Positions 15,809 to 24,537 of a stretch of DNA of 36,727 bases are shown here, in pieces. Within the stretch, counting starts at the first letter, position 1; every line of letters starts with the position of its first letter. A program made the position numbers and the translations under genes. This DNA comes from Planctomycetota bacterium. Lineage in GTDB: Bacteria; Planctomycetota; Brocadiia; SM23-32. The DNA is taken from NCBI GenBank assembly GCA_030628375.1, contig DAOVRD010000003.1, positions 1 through 36,727 of the forward strand, in the 5' to 3' direction. Below the pieces are notes generated by a model. The model worked only from the letters and a program-made list of their open reading frames with translations. It ran no database searches and was not told the DNA's origin.

Positions 15809-16717
15809 CTACGCGCCGGATTCCACTATCACGCAGTTACGTCCCGCCTCTTTGCTCCGGTACATGAGTTCGTCCGCCCGGCCCATCAACGTTTCCAACC
15901 TGTCGTCAAGACGAGCCAGCGCCCCGCCGATGGAGACCGTAACCTGCACCAGGTCCTCACCGACCGGCAGGCCGGCCTGCTCGACAAGTCTGCAGCACCG
16001 CTCCGCCACCGATCCCAACGCCCCTTCGGGGACGTTGAGAACAATCGCAACAAATTCCTCGCCTCCCCACCGGCCCAGCAGGTCGAAGGGCCTCAGGCCT
16101 TTAGTCAGGGTTCTCACCACCATCTTCAGCGCTTCGTCGCCCGTCCCATGACCGTACCTGTCATTGACCCTCTTGAAGTGGTCTATATCAACGAAAAGCA
16201 GTCCGAACACCCAGCCGTAGCGGCGCATCTCTTCGAGCCTGGCACGAACGGTCTTCTCGATATGACGCCTGTTTCCCAGGCCCGTGAGGGAATCCAGCAG
16301 CGCCATCCCCTCCAGATCCCTGATCCTTCTCATCGCCTCCACCTTGGAGGCGTCGTTGCTGAAGACCTCGACGGCCCCGCTGATCGCGCCGTCCGGCTCG
16401 GTGACGGCACTCACCCGCACCGAGACAGGCACCCGGTGCCCCTCTTTGTGACGAATGTAGGTATCCATCCGGCGGGAGAGGCCATCGGCCAGGGTCGCCG
16501 CCACCAGTGAAAGCTCCTCCCCCACCGCCGCGCCCTGGCCATCCCGGCTGCTCAAGGCATCGTCCCAACGAGCCCCGACGATCTCTGCCGCAGTTACCCC
16601 GGTGATCCTTTCCGCCCCTTTGCTCCAGAAAAGGACCTTCCGGTCCCGGTCAACGAAGTAGACGCCGTGGCGGAGGTCATCCAACACGTTGCGATAGAAA
16701 CCGCCCTCGGTTCTCAT
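15809..16717 (-). CDS. PAS-GGDEF diguanylate cyclase (copy 2, Cys-less PAS)
   Basis: 302 residues from ATG 16717, chosen because it aligns with the start of copy 1's PAS domain. PAS at ~6-125 (FYRNVLDDLRHGVYFVDRDRK, WSKGAERITGV); GGDEF at ~138-300 with active GGEEF (218-222) and I-site RPFD (209-212). The GGDEF half is highly similar to copy 1 (shared YGWVFG-LFVDIDHFK and RNCVIVESG end), so the pair came from tandem duplication. The three cysteines of copy 1's PAS are all replaced here (C to W, LCEGLC to VGEELS), so the input signal has probably diverged. Cytoplasmic cyclic-di-GMP synthase. Confidence 0.92.
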   Translation of the reverse strand: MRTEGGFYRNVLDDLRHGVYFVDRDRKVLFWSKGAERITGVTAAEIVGARWDDALSSRDGQGAAVGEELSLVAATLADGLSRRMDTYIRHKEGHRVPVSVRVSAVTEPDGAISGAVEVFSNDASKVEAMRRIRDLEGMALLDSLTGLGNRRHIEKTVRARLEEMRRYGWVFGLLFVDIDHFKRVNDRYGHGTGDEALKMVVRTLTKGLRPFDLLGRWGGEEFVAIVLNVPEGALGSVAERCCRLVEQAGLPVGEDLVQVTVSIGGALARLDDRLETLMGRADELMYRSKEAGRNCVIVESGA

Positions 16718-16766
16718 TCCGTATCCCCACGCCGATACCTTCTCTCCCCACCCCGTCAAGCCGTTG

Positions 16767-16802
16767 CACGACACGTTCCCAGAACACGACACGTTCCCAG
16801 AA
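16767..16802. repeat. 18-bp tandem direct repeat upstream of diguanylate cyclase copy 2
   Basis: Two perfect adjacent copies of an 18-mer (16767-16784 and 16785-16802); on the minus strand each reads TTCTGGGAACGTGTCGTG. About 50-85 nt upstream of ATG 16717. Could be a paired operator site; it could also be coding if the start is further upstream. Confidence 0.7.
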
Positions 16803-16969
16803 ACGGAACAGGCGGTTATGATACAGGTTCTGGCAACGTTGCGCACGTCCCCATTGCCGAATACAGCGTCACTCTGCACGCGGGGCCACTATGCGTGCGT
16901 TCACGGGGCGGACAGCCAGCATCCCCTCCTGCCCGTGGAATGGGTCCGAGCAGGCCCGAGCCCACCACC

Positions 16970-17326
16970 TCAGCCCGGTGATTGCTGGACAGCCTCGAGC
17001 GCCTCCTCCTCGGTCGCATAGATCCTGAAGAGCTTGCTCACACGCGTGACGTCGAAGACCTCCCTGATCTGCGCATCGAGTCCGAACAGCACAAGTCTGC
17101 CGCCGTACTTCTCGACCTTGAGTTGCGCCTCAATCAAGGTGGCCAGGCCGCTGGTATCCATGAACTTGAGGCCGGTGAGGTCCAACATAAGGTTCTGCTC
17201 GCCCTTCTTGACGTACTTCATCAGCAGCCGGCGCAGATCCGGGGCGGTATGGATGTTCAGTTCGCCGGTGAGTCCAACAGCAGACACCCCTTCAACCGTC
17301 CGTTCCGTCAGGTCCATTTCCGACAT
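16970..17326 (-). CDS. STAS-domain anti-sigma factor antagonist-like protein
   Basis: 118 residues, exactly one STAS domain. GAGGA is ~8 nt before ATG 17326. The conserved core is visible: VGLTGELNIHTAPDLRRLL, LMLDLTGLKFMDTSGLATLIEA. The MDTSG motif has Ser59 at the site phosphorylated in SpoIIAA/RsbV proteins. Such proteins bind or release anti-sigma factors or act as switch partners. No serine kinase or phosphatase partner is in the window. It sits 46 nt after a large unknown gene and ahead of two diguanylate cyclases on the same strand, so a signalling link is plausible but inferred. Confidence 0.9.
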   Translation of the reverse strand: MSEMDLTERTVEGVSAVGLTGELNIHTAPDLRRLLMKYVKKGEQNLMLDLTGLKFMDTSGLATLIEAQLKVEKYGGRLVLFGLDAQIREVFDVTRVSKLFRIYATEEEALEAVQQSPG

Positions 17327-17372
17327 GCGCACCGTCCTCTCGCACACAGACAGCAACGTCGCCGCTTCAGAG

Positions 17373-19433
17373 CTACATTGACAACTCCTGGGCGTTCTGG
17401 ACCAGATACGCCTTCCACGCGACGGCCGTGAATACACCTTCCTGCGGTTCGACGGGTTTGCTGGCCATTACGTCGAACATCTCTGCCCGCTGCCCCACAT
17501 CCCAGGCGAATTCCTTGTAGGCCCACAAGACCCTCACGTCGGGATCGGCTCCATCCCACAGCACACCCAGGTCGTCCGGCAGCAGGCGGGAATGCTCCAT
17601 GTAGTCCCTCACGGCGTGGTAAGCCTTATTGATAGCGGCATATTCGGGGCGCCACCAGCCTTCCAACCTGCCGTCCAGGCCGCGGGCCACGCTGTAGCGC
17701 GCGGCGTAACTGAGTCTGTTAGCACAGCCGCGGAAATACACCTCCAGCGGATCCGCACCGCTTTCGATGATCTGATCGTAGGGAAATCCCAGAACGCGGT
17801 CTCGAAACATGAACTCCCTGCCCTGCAGCACATCGTAATCCAGACTAACCCCCGGCACGACCATCCCGCCGGCGCTGGCCAGGGGGCACTTATAACCCAT
17901 GCTCTGCAGGGCCGCGATAAGGGAGACGCGCGCTCCGGCAAGCGCGCGTATCTGGCCTGCGTCCTCGTCGAAGCCCGGATCCCCTTTGGCGCCCGAGGCC
18001 GCATCCTCACCGGCCGGCAGAACCCAGTCGAACTGGTCGGCGATCTCGTCCAGTATGCTGTCCACAAAGAGCGCATCCACGCCGAGTCCTTTCCTGACCT
18101 TGCGCAGATGATCCAGCAACAGTTGGCGCGCGTCCCCATCGCGCAGCGCACGGGCCACCAGCCCGTTGCCGTCCCGGCCCTGCAAACGCCGCCAAAGATC
18201 CGGATTCTCCTCCCCCATGCTGGCGGCCACCACCCACGCCAGACAGCAGTCCCGAAGGGCAAGGGCCACCTCCATGCCCCGATGGTGGGCGTGTTGGACG
18301 AACCCCTGAGCCTGCCGAAAGGCCTTCTGCAATGACGTAGGCCGGCCCTTGCGCGGCTCCTCCGAGTCCGCCGGCGGCGTCAGAATCCTCATCAGGCCGG
18401 GCACGTGAACCCGTTTGCAGCCGCTATGGGCGACCTCGTCCAGACCCCGTTCCAGGCTCTCCAGGCACGACCCGTTGCCGCCCACCAGCCGGGTGCCCAC
18501 AACTACCCGCTCCCGCACCAGTCCGGACTGCTCGCAGTAGTCACGCTGCAACTCCTCCCGAATGGCACAGTACTGGTTGGCCCTCTCGATATCGCTCTGG
18601 GCAGCGCCCTCCGCTGTGAGCACCTGCAACGCCGGGAACTCAAGGCAGTTCCCCAGGTCGCCGCACAACTGATGCCAATGGATCACGTAATTCTGTCCGG
18701 GGTTCTTCTGGAAAAGCGACCTGCAGTGGAACGGCGCCTCGAAGGCGGTCACCAGTAGACTCTGGGGGTCGAACTGGAACGTAAACCCTTGCAGCACGCT
18801 CAACAACGGCAGGAACTGCTGCAACTGCACCGCCCGGCGGCTAGATCGGCACCACGAAGTTGTGAACCCCTCACTCTTGTTACGGAACGTCTTCTGCACT
18901 GTGTTGAACGGCCCCTGCATCCAGAAGGAATTGCCCGTAGCCCTGCCTCCCAGCTCCCACGTGGCGCGGTCGTGAATGCGATAGATGCGGTACTTGCGAG
19001 AACGGAACTTGTAGGAGTAAGAGAATCCGACGAAATCCACGCCGCCGATCGTGCGCTCGATCCCCCGGATGCGGAGGCGCAGGACGCCGCCTCTGTCCCT
19101 TTCGGCTTCCCGCTCCCAGGGACCGACGTTCCATCGGTCCTGCCCGTCGTAGCAGACCCACTCCATGCGCGCGCAACGCCTCACGTAAGGGGTCAATGAA
19201 ATAGTGAGCGAATCGGCGCCCCTGCGCATGGCCGCGAACCGGAGGCTGGTGACCTCGTACCCGTCGGGAGTCCGGATAAGGGGCATGATGGGCAGCTCGG
19301 CAGAACGCAGCTTTCGCCGCCTGATCTTGACGTTTCCCAAGCCCTGAAACGTGCTGCCCTGCTTGAGGATCTCAAGGGAGATGCCGTTGTCGAAGCTCAG
19401 TCTGTAGCTTCTTTCATGCTCTTTCAGCCGCAT
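17373..19433 (-). CDS. Large protein of unknown function
   Basis: 686 residues from ATG 19433, supported by GAGG six nt upstream and by a promoter whose predicted transcription start (~19470) excludes the earlier in-frame starts. No signal peptide or membrane helix is evident. The N-terminal ~250 residues are beta-rich (YRLSFDNGISLEILKQG, YRIYRIHDRATWELGG, GNSFWMQGPFN). The C-terminal ~350 look like alternating helix/strand (KRVHVPGLMRILTPP, GMEVALALRDCCLAWV, VDALFVDSILDEIADQFDWVLP, VSLIAALQSMGYKCPLASAGGMVVPGVSLDYD), the layout of a glycoside-hydrolase-like beta-domain plus TIM barrel. I cannot assign a family. Upstream of STAS on the same strand. Confidence 0.75.
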   Translation of the reverse strand: MRLKEHERSYRLSFDNGISLEILKQGSTFQGLGNVKIRRRKLRSAELPIMPLIRTPDGYEVTSLRFAAMRRGADSLTISLTPYVRRCARMEWVCYDGQDRWNVGPWEREAERDRGGVLRLRIRGIERTIGGVDFVGFSYSYKFRSRKYRIYRIHDRATWELGGRATGNSFWMQGPFNTVQKTFRNKSEGFTTSWCRSSRRAVQLQQFLPLLSVLQGFTFQFDPQSLLVTAFEAPFHCRSLFQKNPGQNYVIHWHQLCGDLGNCLEFPALQVLTAEGAAQSDIERANQYCAIREELQRDYCEQSGLVRERVVVGTRLVGGNGSCLESLERGLDEVAHSGCKRVHVPGLMRILTPPADSEEPRKGRPTSLQKAFRQAQGFVQHAHHRGMEVALALRDCCLAWVVAASMGEENPDLWRRLQGRDGNGLVARALRDGDARQLLLDHLRKVRKGLGVDALFVDSILDEIADQFDWVLPAGEDAASGAKGDPGFDEDAGQIRALAGARVSLIAALQSMGYKCPLASAGGMVVPGVSLDYDVLQGREFMFRDRVLGFPYDQIIESGADPLEVYFRGCANRLSYAARYSVARGLDGRLEGWWRPEYAAINKAYHAVRDYMEHSRLLPDDLGVLWDGADPDVRVLWAYKEFAWDVGQRAEMFDVMASKPVEPQEGVFTAVAWKAYLVQNAQELSM

Positions 19434-19476
19434 CCCGAACCTCGTCGGTTGTGTGCCCCCAGCCAACGGCATCCCC

Positions 19477-19505
19477 TTTATAGGGGGTGAGAGTCGGCTT
19501 TGCAA
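19477..19505 (-). promoter_or_regulatory. Sigma-70-type promoter for the 686-residue unknown gene
   Basis: Minus strand TTGCAA (19500-19505), 17 nt, TATAAA (19477-19482). The predicted start near 19470 leaves a ~37-nt leader to ATG 19433. STAS is likely on the same transcript. Confidence 0.6.
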
Positions 19506-19588
19506 GAACCTTTTCGCTTTTCTACCGAACAGGCATCGCCAACTCACCCCGCCTGGCCACGATCGCCGACCGGCACGCGCACGTGCCC

Positions 19589-21460
19589 TCAGAAATCGAA
19601 CGGCGGGACGTAAGCGCCGTACCGCCCTCTCGCTGCCAGCAGTCGCTGCCGTTGAGCTTGCAGCAGTTCGAACACGATCTCCGGAGTGTCGGGCACCTGC
19701 CGACGGTAGACACTCTCGATGCGGTCTATCTTGGCCAGGTGCTCGGGGATGCGGAGCATGAACTGCCGCGCGTAGTCCTCTGCCTCGTAGTCTTTGCCCA
19801 GATGCTCGTGGAATATGTGGCGCAGGTCACGGTAAAGGGGAATCAAGCCGGTCGGCGTCTCGATGGCCCGGACCTCGCCGTGGACCCGGAGCCCCATCCA
19901 TTTCAGCCACACCTTCTTGTCCTGGGGGGCGTTCAGATAGCCACCGTCGGCCCCCTTGATGAAGTAGTTGACGCCGAACACCTTGGGCGGCTCGGCCACG
20001 TCAGCCACGAAGTCCAGGTTGGTCTGGATGTACTGCCCGATGGGGATCGAAATGAAGTCCAGATTCGACATGGGATCGAATCGGCGCACCCCCTCCGCGC
20101 CGACCGTGGCGGCGGTGGACTCCGACTCGAGGCTGGCACCCTTTGTGACGATGCCGTGCGCCCAGTCGAAGCACTCCTCCACCGGGACCCAGGTATCGGA
20201 GTCCCGCCCGCCGTAGATGATGCCGCTGACGGGCACCCCCGCGGGATCGTTGTGACGCGGATCGTAGTTGTCCAGGTGCTCCAGCCGGATCGTGTAGCGT
20301 GCATTCCTGTGGGACATGTCCACGGGATTGCTCGCCTCGTCCTCTTTTTCGGGCCACCATTCGCCGCTGTGATTGATGCCGCGCTCGGGTGCCGGCCGGC
20401 CGTTACCCAACCAGTGGGGGGCGCCCTCGTCGTCCACGAGCACGTTGGAGAATATGACCTCTCCGGGGGAAGTCAGCGCCTGCCAGATCAAGGGGTCGTC
20501 CTGGGCGTTGACATCCCTGATGATGCCGAAGATCCCGTTCTCCACATTGACGGCGCGCACCTCGCCCTCGATCTCGCGCAGATAGGCGATGTCGTCGCCC
20601 ACTATGCTCTCGCCCGGCACCATCGCAGTGGACGTCTTGCCGCAATAGCTGGGGAAGGCTCCGGTGAAGTAGGTGATGCGCCCCCCCGGCCCGTGCACTC
20701 CCATGACGAGCATGTGCTCGGCCAGCCAGCCTTCGCCGGCCGCCTTGCGGACGCACAACCGCAGGGCCAGTTTCTTCAGCCCGACCGTGTTGCCCGCGTA
20801 CTGCGTGTTCGTGCTGTAGATGATGTTGCTTTCGATATCAATGTAGATGCGGCGCTTGTCCACGTCGGCGCTGACGCCGTCCTCCAGGCGTCCTTGCGCG
20901 TGGACGAACCGGAAGAACTCCGCTGACGGACCCAGGTCCCGCAGGTTCTCATAGCCGGGGCGGTACAGGATGTCCTCGCTGTGCGCCACGTAGGAGGAGT
21001 CGGTGAGCTGCACGGCGGCAATCGAGAATACCGAACCCGCAGGCCCGAGGGTGTAGAAGCGCACGAAAAGCTCCTTGCCCGCCATACTGTTGCGCAGATA
21101 GCCGAGCACCTCCCCCAGACCTTCTTCCTTGTCAATGGACCTGACTCGCTCCCCCAGGTCCGTGCCGGGGCGAAGGAGGTACTTCGTGTTCGCCGGATCT
21201 CTTCCCTGGTCGTGGTAGCTGTCGAAGTGCAGCGTGTGCCCCGGCACGGCCAGCTCCCGCTCCTCGCCGTTCGCAATGGCAACGCGGCGTACGTAGGCCC
21301 TGTCTTCCTCGGAGTCGGTGCTCACGAATACCGACGCAGGATCGCAGAGCTTTATGAACTCAGCGACGAACTCGTCAACCCCGGGATTGCCCAGAGCGAC
21401 GAGCTTACGATAGCTGGTCTCGCCCAGCCTCTCCTGTAGCATTCGATCCGGTTCCGCCAT
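19589..21460 (-). CDS. pckG: Phosphoenolpyruvate carboxykinase, GTP-dependent type
   Basis: 623 residues from ATG 21460, the usual length for GTP-type PEPCK; a GTG at 21595 would add 45 residues that do not look like the family. Diagnostic motifs: AGNTVGLKKLALR, GWLAEHMLVMGVHGP, the nucleotide-binding loop with the hyper-reactive cysteine (AFPSYCGKTSTAM, Cys273), GDDIAYLR (288-295) with metal-binding aspartates, FSNVLVDDEG, and PVSGIIYGGRDSDT. It interconverts oxaloacetate plus GTP with phosphoenolpyruvate, CO2 and GDP, the gluconeogenic entry step. The loop is GKTSTAM where vertebrate enzymes have GKTNLAM, and GGRDSDT where they have GGRRPAG, marking a divergent bacterial branch. Transcribed away from prmC. 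Confidence 0.93.
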   Translation of the reverse strand: MAEPDRMLQERLGETSYRKLVALGNPGVDEFVAEFIKLCDPASVFVSTDSEEDRAYVRRVAIANGEERELAVPGHTLHFDSYHDQGRDPANTKYLLRPGTDLGERVRSIDKEEGLGEVLGYLRNSMAGKELFVRFYTLGPAGSVFSIAAVQLTDSSYVAHSEDILYRPGYENLRDLGPSAEFFRFVHAQGRLEDGVSADVDKRRIYIDIESNIIYSTNTQYAGNTVGLKKLALRLCVRKAAGEGWLAEHMLVMGVHGPGGRITYFTGAFPSYCGKTSTAMVPGESIVGDDIAYLREIEGEVRAVNVENGIFGIIRDVNAQDDPLIWQALTSPGEVIFSNVLVDDEGAPHWLGNGRPAPERGINHSGEWWPEKEDEASNPVDMSHRNARYTIRLEHLDNYDPRHNDPAGVPVSGIIYGGRDSDTWVPVEECFDWAHGIVTKGASLESESTAATVGAEGVRRFDPMSNLDFISIPIGQYIQTNLDFVADVAEPPKVFGVNYFIKGADGGYLNAPQDKKVWLKWMGLRVHGEVRAIETPTGLIPLYRDLRHIFHEHLGKDYEAEDYARQFMLRIPEHLAKIDRIESVYRRQVPDTPEIVFELLQAQRQRLLAARGRYGAYVPPFDF

Positions 21461-21844
21461 GATCTCCAGGTTCCCTTCACGGGTGCCGTGCACGTCTGGC
21501 AGCGGGAAGCCGTACACTTCCCAAGCAAACGCCTCGGCCTCTTGCCCTCGGGGCCAGGCGCCTGCGGCGGGACGCCACGGCACGTTCTCGACCACGAGCC
21601 GTGCAATGCGGGGATTCTACAGGATTTGCGGCAGCGGTCAAGTGCGTGGAAGTGGCCGCGGGGGCGGCGATGCCGGCCGGTTCGCCCGTCACGCAGCATT
21701 TCCGAGCCGGGTCCGGCAGCGACAGGCCGCTCAAAACGCATCGAGGAGGAGCTTTTGCGTTTTAGCTTTACTTCCGGTCTCCCGTTATGTCTACAATCAA
21801 GGGGTTGTTGTCACTCTCGCCAGCGACCGGGCTCCGGGCACCAG
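21461..21844. other. Divergent intergenic region between PEPCK and prmC
   Basis: 384 nt without a convincing gene. It holds a good minus-strand promoter for PEPCK (21614-21641) and a weak plus-strand candidate for prmC: TTTACT (21767-21772), 19 nt, TACAAT (21792-21797). The stretch 21461-21595 is open in the PEPCK frame but its translation does not resemble the family. Confidence 0.5.
21614..21641 (-). promoter_or_regulatory. Sigma-70-type promoter for PEPCK
   Basis: Minus strand TTGACC (21636-21641), 16 nt, TAGAAT (21614-21619), each one mismatch from consensus. Predicted start near 21607, giving a ~147-nt leader to ATG 21460 (or ~12 nt to the alternative GTG 21595). Confidence 0.55.
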
Positions 21845-22753
21845 ATGACGTCGGACGGCGGGGACAAACAGTGGACGGTGCTGGAACTGCTTAACTGGAC
21901 CGCTGACTACTTCAAAGGGAAGGGCATCGAGAATCCCCGGCTGAACGCCGAAGTCCTGCTGAGCAAGGTGCTGGGGCTCGAAAGGATCATGCTCTACGCC
22001 CGGTTCGAGCAGCCGGTGGCGGCGGCAGAACGAGAGGCGTTCCGCCAGATGGTCAGAAGGCGGGCCGCCCGTCAGCCCCTGCAGTACCTGGTGGGAAGGT
22101 GCGAGTTTCACGGGAGGGAGTTCGAAGTGACCCCGGCCGTCATGGTACCCAGGCAGGAGACGGAACTGGTGGTTGCGAAGTGCCTTGAGAAGATGCCGAA
22201 CGGCCGGGGCGAGCCATGGGCCGCCGACATAGGCACCGGCAGCGGCGCAATCGCCGTCACGCTGGCGGCAGAGCGCCCCCCGCTGCGGCTCGTTGCCACC
22301 GACAGCAGCGAACAGGCACTGGCAGTAGCAGCCCGCAACGCCGCGCGACACGGCGTCCAGGACCGGATCCGGTTCGCCAAGGGGGACCTGGCAGGGCCGG
22401 TCCCCGGGCACCTGCCGGCGGGCCGGGAAGGTGTTGACTTCATGGTGTGCAACCCGCCGTACGTCCCTACGGCCCAGATTGACCGCCTCCAGCCAGAGGT
22501 GCGGGATTACGAGCCCCGTGCGGCCCTCGACGGCGGCAGCGACGGGCTGGACGTCGTCCGCCGCCTCCTTCCCCAGGCGGCGCATCTCCTGATGCCCGAG
22601 GCCTGGCTCGTGCTTGAACTGGGGGAGGGGCAGGCAGAGGTCGTCAGGCAGATGCTCGGGCAGGACGCCGCCTTCGCGACGGAAAGCGTTGAGACCGCAA
22701 AGGACGCGTCAGGCTGCGAGAGGGTCCTGTGCGTTCGCAAATCCGGCCGGTGA
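21845..22753 (+). CDS. prmC: Peptide chain release factor N5-glutamine methyltransferase PrmC
   Basis: 302 residues. The N-terminal helical domain (TVLELLNWTADYFKGKGIENPRLNAEVLLSKVL) and the linker VPRQETE are followed by the SAM-binding loop IGTGSG (129-134) and the catalytic NPPY (203-206), with the expected REVRDYEPRAALDGG-like segment after it. It methylates the Gln of the GGQ motif of release factors RF1/RF2. ATG 21845 lacks a strong Shine-Dalgarno, but upstream sequence in the frame does not look coding. murA begins 13 nt after the stop, so the two are an operon. Confidence 0.95.
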   Translation: MTSDGGDKQWTVLELLNWTADYFKGKGIENPRLNAEVLLSKVLGLERIMLYARFEQPVAAAEREAFRQMVRRRAARQPLQYLVGRCEFHGREFEVTPAVMVPRQETELVVAKCLEKMPNGRGEPWAADIGTGSGAIAVTLAAERPPLRLVATDSSEQALAVAARNAARHGVQDRIRFAKGDLAGPVPGHLPAGREGVDFMVCNPPYVPTAQIDRLQPEVRDYEPRAALDGGSDGLDVVRRLLPQAAHLLMPEAWLVLELGEGQAEVVRQMLGQDAAFATESVETAKDASGCERVLCVRKSGR

Positions 22754-22766
22754 GGAGACGCCCCGA

Positions 22767-24065
22767 ATGGAACGTATCGTAGTGCGCGGCGGTAGGCCCC
22801 TCATCGGGACGGTCCGCATAAGCGGCGCGAAGAACGCTGCCCTGCCCATCATGGCTGCCGCCATCCTGACCGACAGCCCCTCCGTCCTGCACCGCGTCCC
22901 CCGTCTGACCGACGTGGCGACCATCAGCACAATACTGCGCGCCCTGGGCGTCTCGGCGGAATGGATAGGCCCGGACAGCCTGCGGCTGGTACCATCCCGG
23001 AACGGTCCTGTCGAGGCCCCCTCTCACCTGGTGCGCCAGATGCGAAGCAGCATCTGCGTGCTGGGCCCGCTGCTGGCGATGCGGGGAGCAGCCAGAATGG
23101 CGACGCCCGGAGGCTGCGTCATCGGCGACCGTCCCATAGATCTGCACCTGAAAGGGCTCAACGCGCTGGGGGCGCGCATCGAGATCAACGGAGCGCACAT
23201 CAGCGGCCGAGCGGACCGCCTGCGTGGCACGAGCATCGACCTGAAGGGGCCCTACGGTTCAACCGTGCTGGGGACGGCAAACGTCTTGATGGCGGCTGCC
23301 CTGGCGGAAGGCCGGACGCTGATCAAACACGCCGCCTGCGAACCCGAGGTCCAGGACCTGGCCAGGTTCCTCAACGGCTGCGGCGCCCACATCAGGGGCA
23401 TCGGCACCCCTACGCTGGTCATTGAGGGCGTCAAAAGCCTCCATGGAACGGAGCACACTATCATCCCGGACCGCATCGAGGCCGGGACCTTCCTCGCGGC
23501 CGCAGCAAGCACGGGCGGCGAGATAACGTTGGAAGGACTTCGTGCCGACCACTTGCGAGCCGTCATCGAAGCCATGGGACGGATGGGCGTGGAATTCCAC
23601 GAAGCAGAGGACGCCCTGACCGTCAGGCGGCCCGGGCCGCTGCAAGCCATTGGTTTGGCCACGTCGCCCTACCCCGGCCTGCCCACGGACATGCAGCCAC
23701 AGCTCAGTGCTCTGCTCTGCCTTACGCGGGGCATAAGCACCGTGCGAGAAGGCGTTCATCCCTGCCGGTTCACCCACGTCGGCGAGCTGCAGCGCATGGG
23801 CGCCCGCATCGTGCAGGGCGACGGGCAGACCATCATAGAGGGGGTCGGCCAACTCCACGGGGCGCACGTCACGGCCGCCGATCTGCGCGGGGGAGCGGCG
23901 CTGATGGTGGCCGCGCTCGCAGCCGACGGGGAAACAACCATCTCCGGGGTGGACCAGATAGACCGCGGGTATCAGACGCTGGAAGAGCGGCTCACAATGC
24001 TTGGGGCAGACATATCCCGCTCGGAAGCCCCGCCGGCGGAGCAGCGGCACAGGAAATCGGCCTGA
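22767..24065 (+). CDS. murA: UDP-N-acetylglucosamine 1-carboxyvinyltransferase MurA
   Basis: 432 residues, full length. GAGGAG is ~9 nt before ATG 22767 and overlaps the prmC stop. It shows the EPSP-synthase-like fold signatures: ISGAKNAALPIMAA with Lys22-Asn23, the active-site loop PGGCVIGDRPIDLHLKGL with Cys117, PDRIEAGTF, and PTDMQPQLSALLC. It transfers enolpyruvate from PEP to UDP-GlcNAc, the first committed step of peptidoglycan synthesis. The catalytic residue is Cys, not the Asp seen in fosfomycin-insensitive enzymes. Its presence means the organism has peptidoglycan synthesis, or at least this step. The last ~15 residues are a polar tail. Confidence 0.96.
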   Translation: MERIVVRGGRPLIGTVRISGAKNAALPIMAAAILTDSPSVLHRVPRLTDVATISTILRALGVSAEWIGPDSLRLVPSRNGPVEAPSHLVRQMRSSICVLGPLLAMRGAARMATPGGCVIGDRPIDLHLKGLNALGARIEINGAHISGRADRLRGTSIDLKGPYGSTVLGTANVLMAAALAEGRTLIKHAACEPEVQDLARFLNGCGAHIRGIGTPTLVIEGVKSLHGTEHTIIPDRIEAGTFLAAAASTGGEITLEGLRADHLRAVIEAMGRMGVEFHEAEDALTVRRPGPLQAIGLATSPYPGLPTDMQPQLSALLCLTRGISTVREGVHPCRFTHVGELQRMGARIVQGDGQTIIEGVGQLHGAHVTAADLRGGAALMVAALAADGETTISGVDQIDRGYQTLEERLTMLGADISRSEAPPAEQRHRKSA

Positions 24066-24537
24066 TACCCGATCGGCTCTCCCCAAGAGGTCTGGCGTAA
24101 CTCTTCTACTGCTTCCTAACGACCACCGAGGACGAACCACGAAGTTCGCGAAGCTTGCCCGCCCCTGGCGGGCTTGCCCGCCTGCGGCGGGCTGACAAAG
24201 AGCACGAAGAACGGCAACAAAGCCTTTGTGGGGCGTCTTTCTGCCTGCCGTTCTTCGTGTCCTTCGTGCCCTTCGTGGTGACGGAAACGTTGGACGACTC
24301 TTGCCGTTCGGCTTAGGCCCCGGGCCCGCCCCGCCAGGCACACAAGACGCAGGGGCAAGGGCCCTGCGCATTCCCTCCGCGGGCTTCCAGTCTACGCTGC
24401 TGTCAATGCACCGCAAGCGGCTGAAGCCATTGCATTTTCGGCCGGGACGCCTTAAAGTAACTGAGGGCTGTGCTCGGGACCGCTGTCAAGAGAGCAGCGC
24501 AGCCGCCTTTCCTTTTCTGAGGCGCCCAAGAAAAGCC
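24066..24537. other. Intergenic region between murA and the S55 gene
   Basis: 472 nt with no convincing gene. It contains a 144-bp palindromic element (24136-24279) and, near the end, a weak promoter candidate TTGCAT (24430-24435), 17 nt, TAAAGT (24453-24458) about 80 nt before ATG 24538. The strand frame of the next gene stays open through much of this stretch but its translation is low-complexity and not protein-like. Confidence 0.5.
24136..24279. repeat. 144-bp palindromic element with CACGAAG/CTTCGTG arms
   Basis: Outer arms 24136-24153 and 24262-24279 are 18-nt reverse complements with three mismatches. An inner perfect 14-bp inverted repeat lies at 24203-24216 and 24246-24259. Between them are two adjacent 17-nt hairpins with identical stems GCCCGCC/GGCGGGC (24157-24173 and 24176-24192). 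On the plus strand the right arm contains CTTCGTG three times at 9-nt intervals. No open reading frame. Looks like a dispersed non-coding element. Confidence 0.75.
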
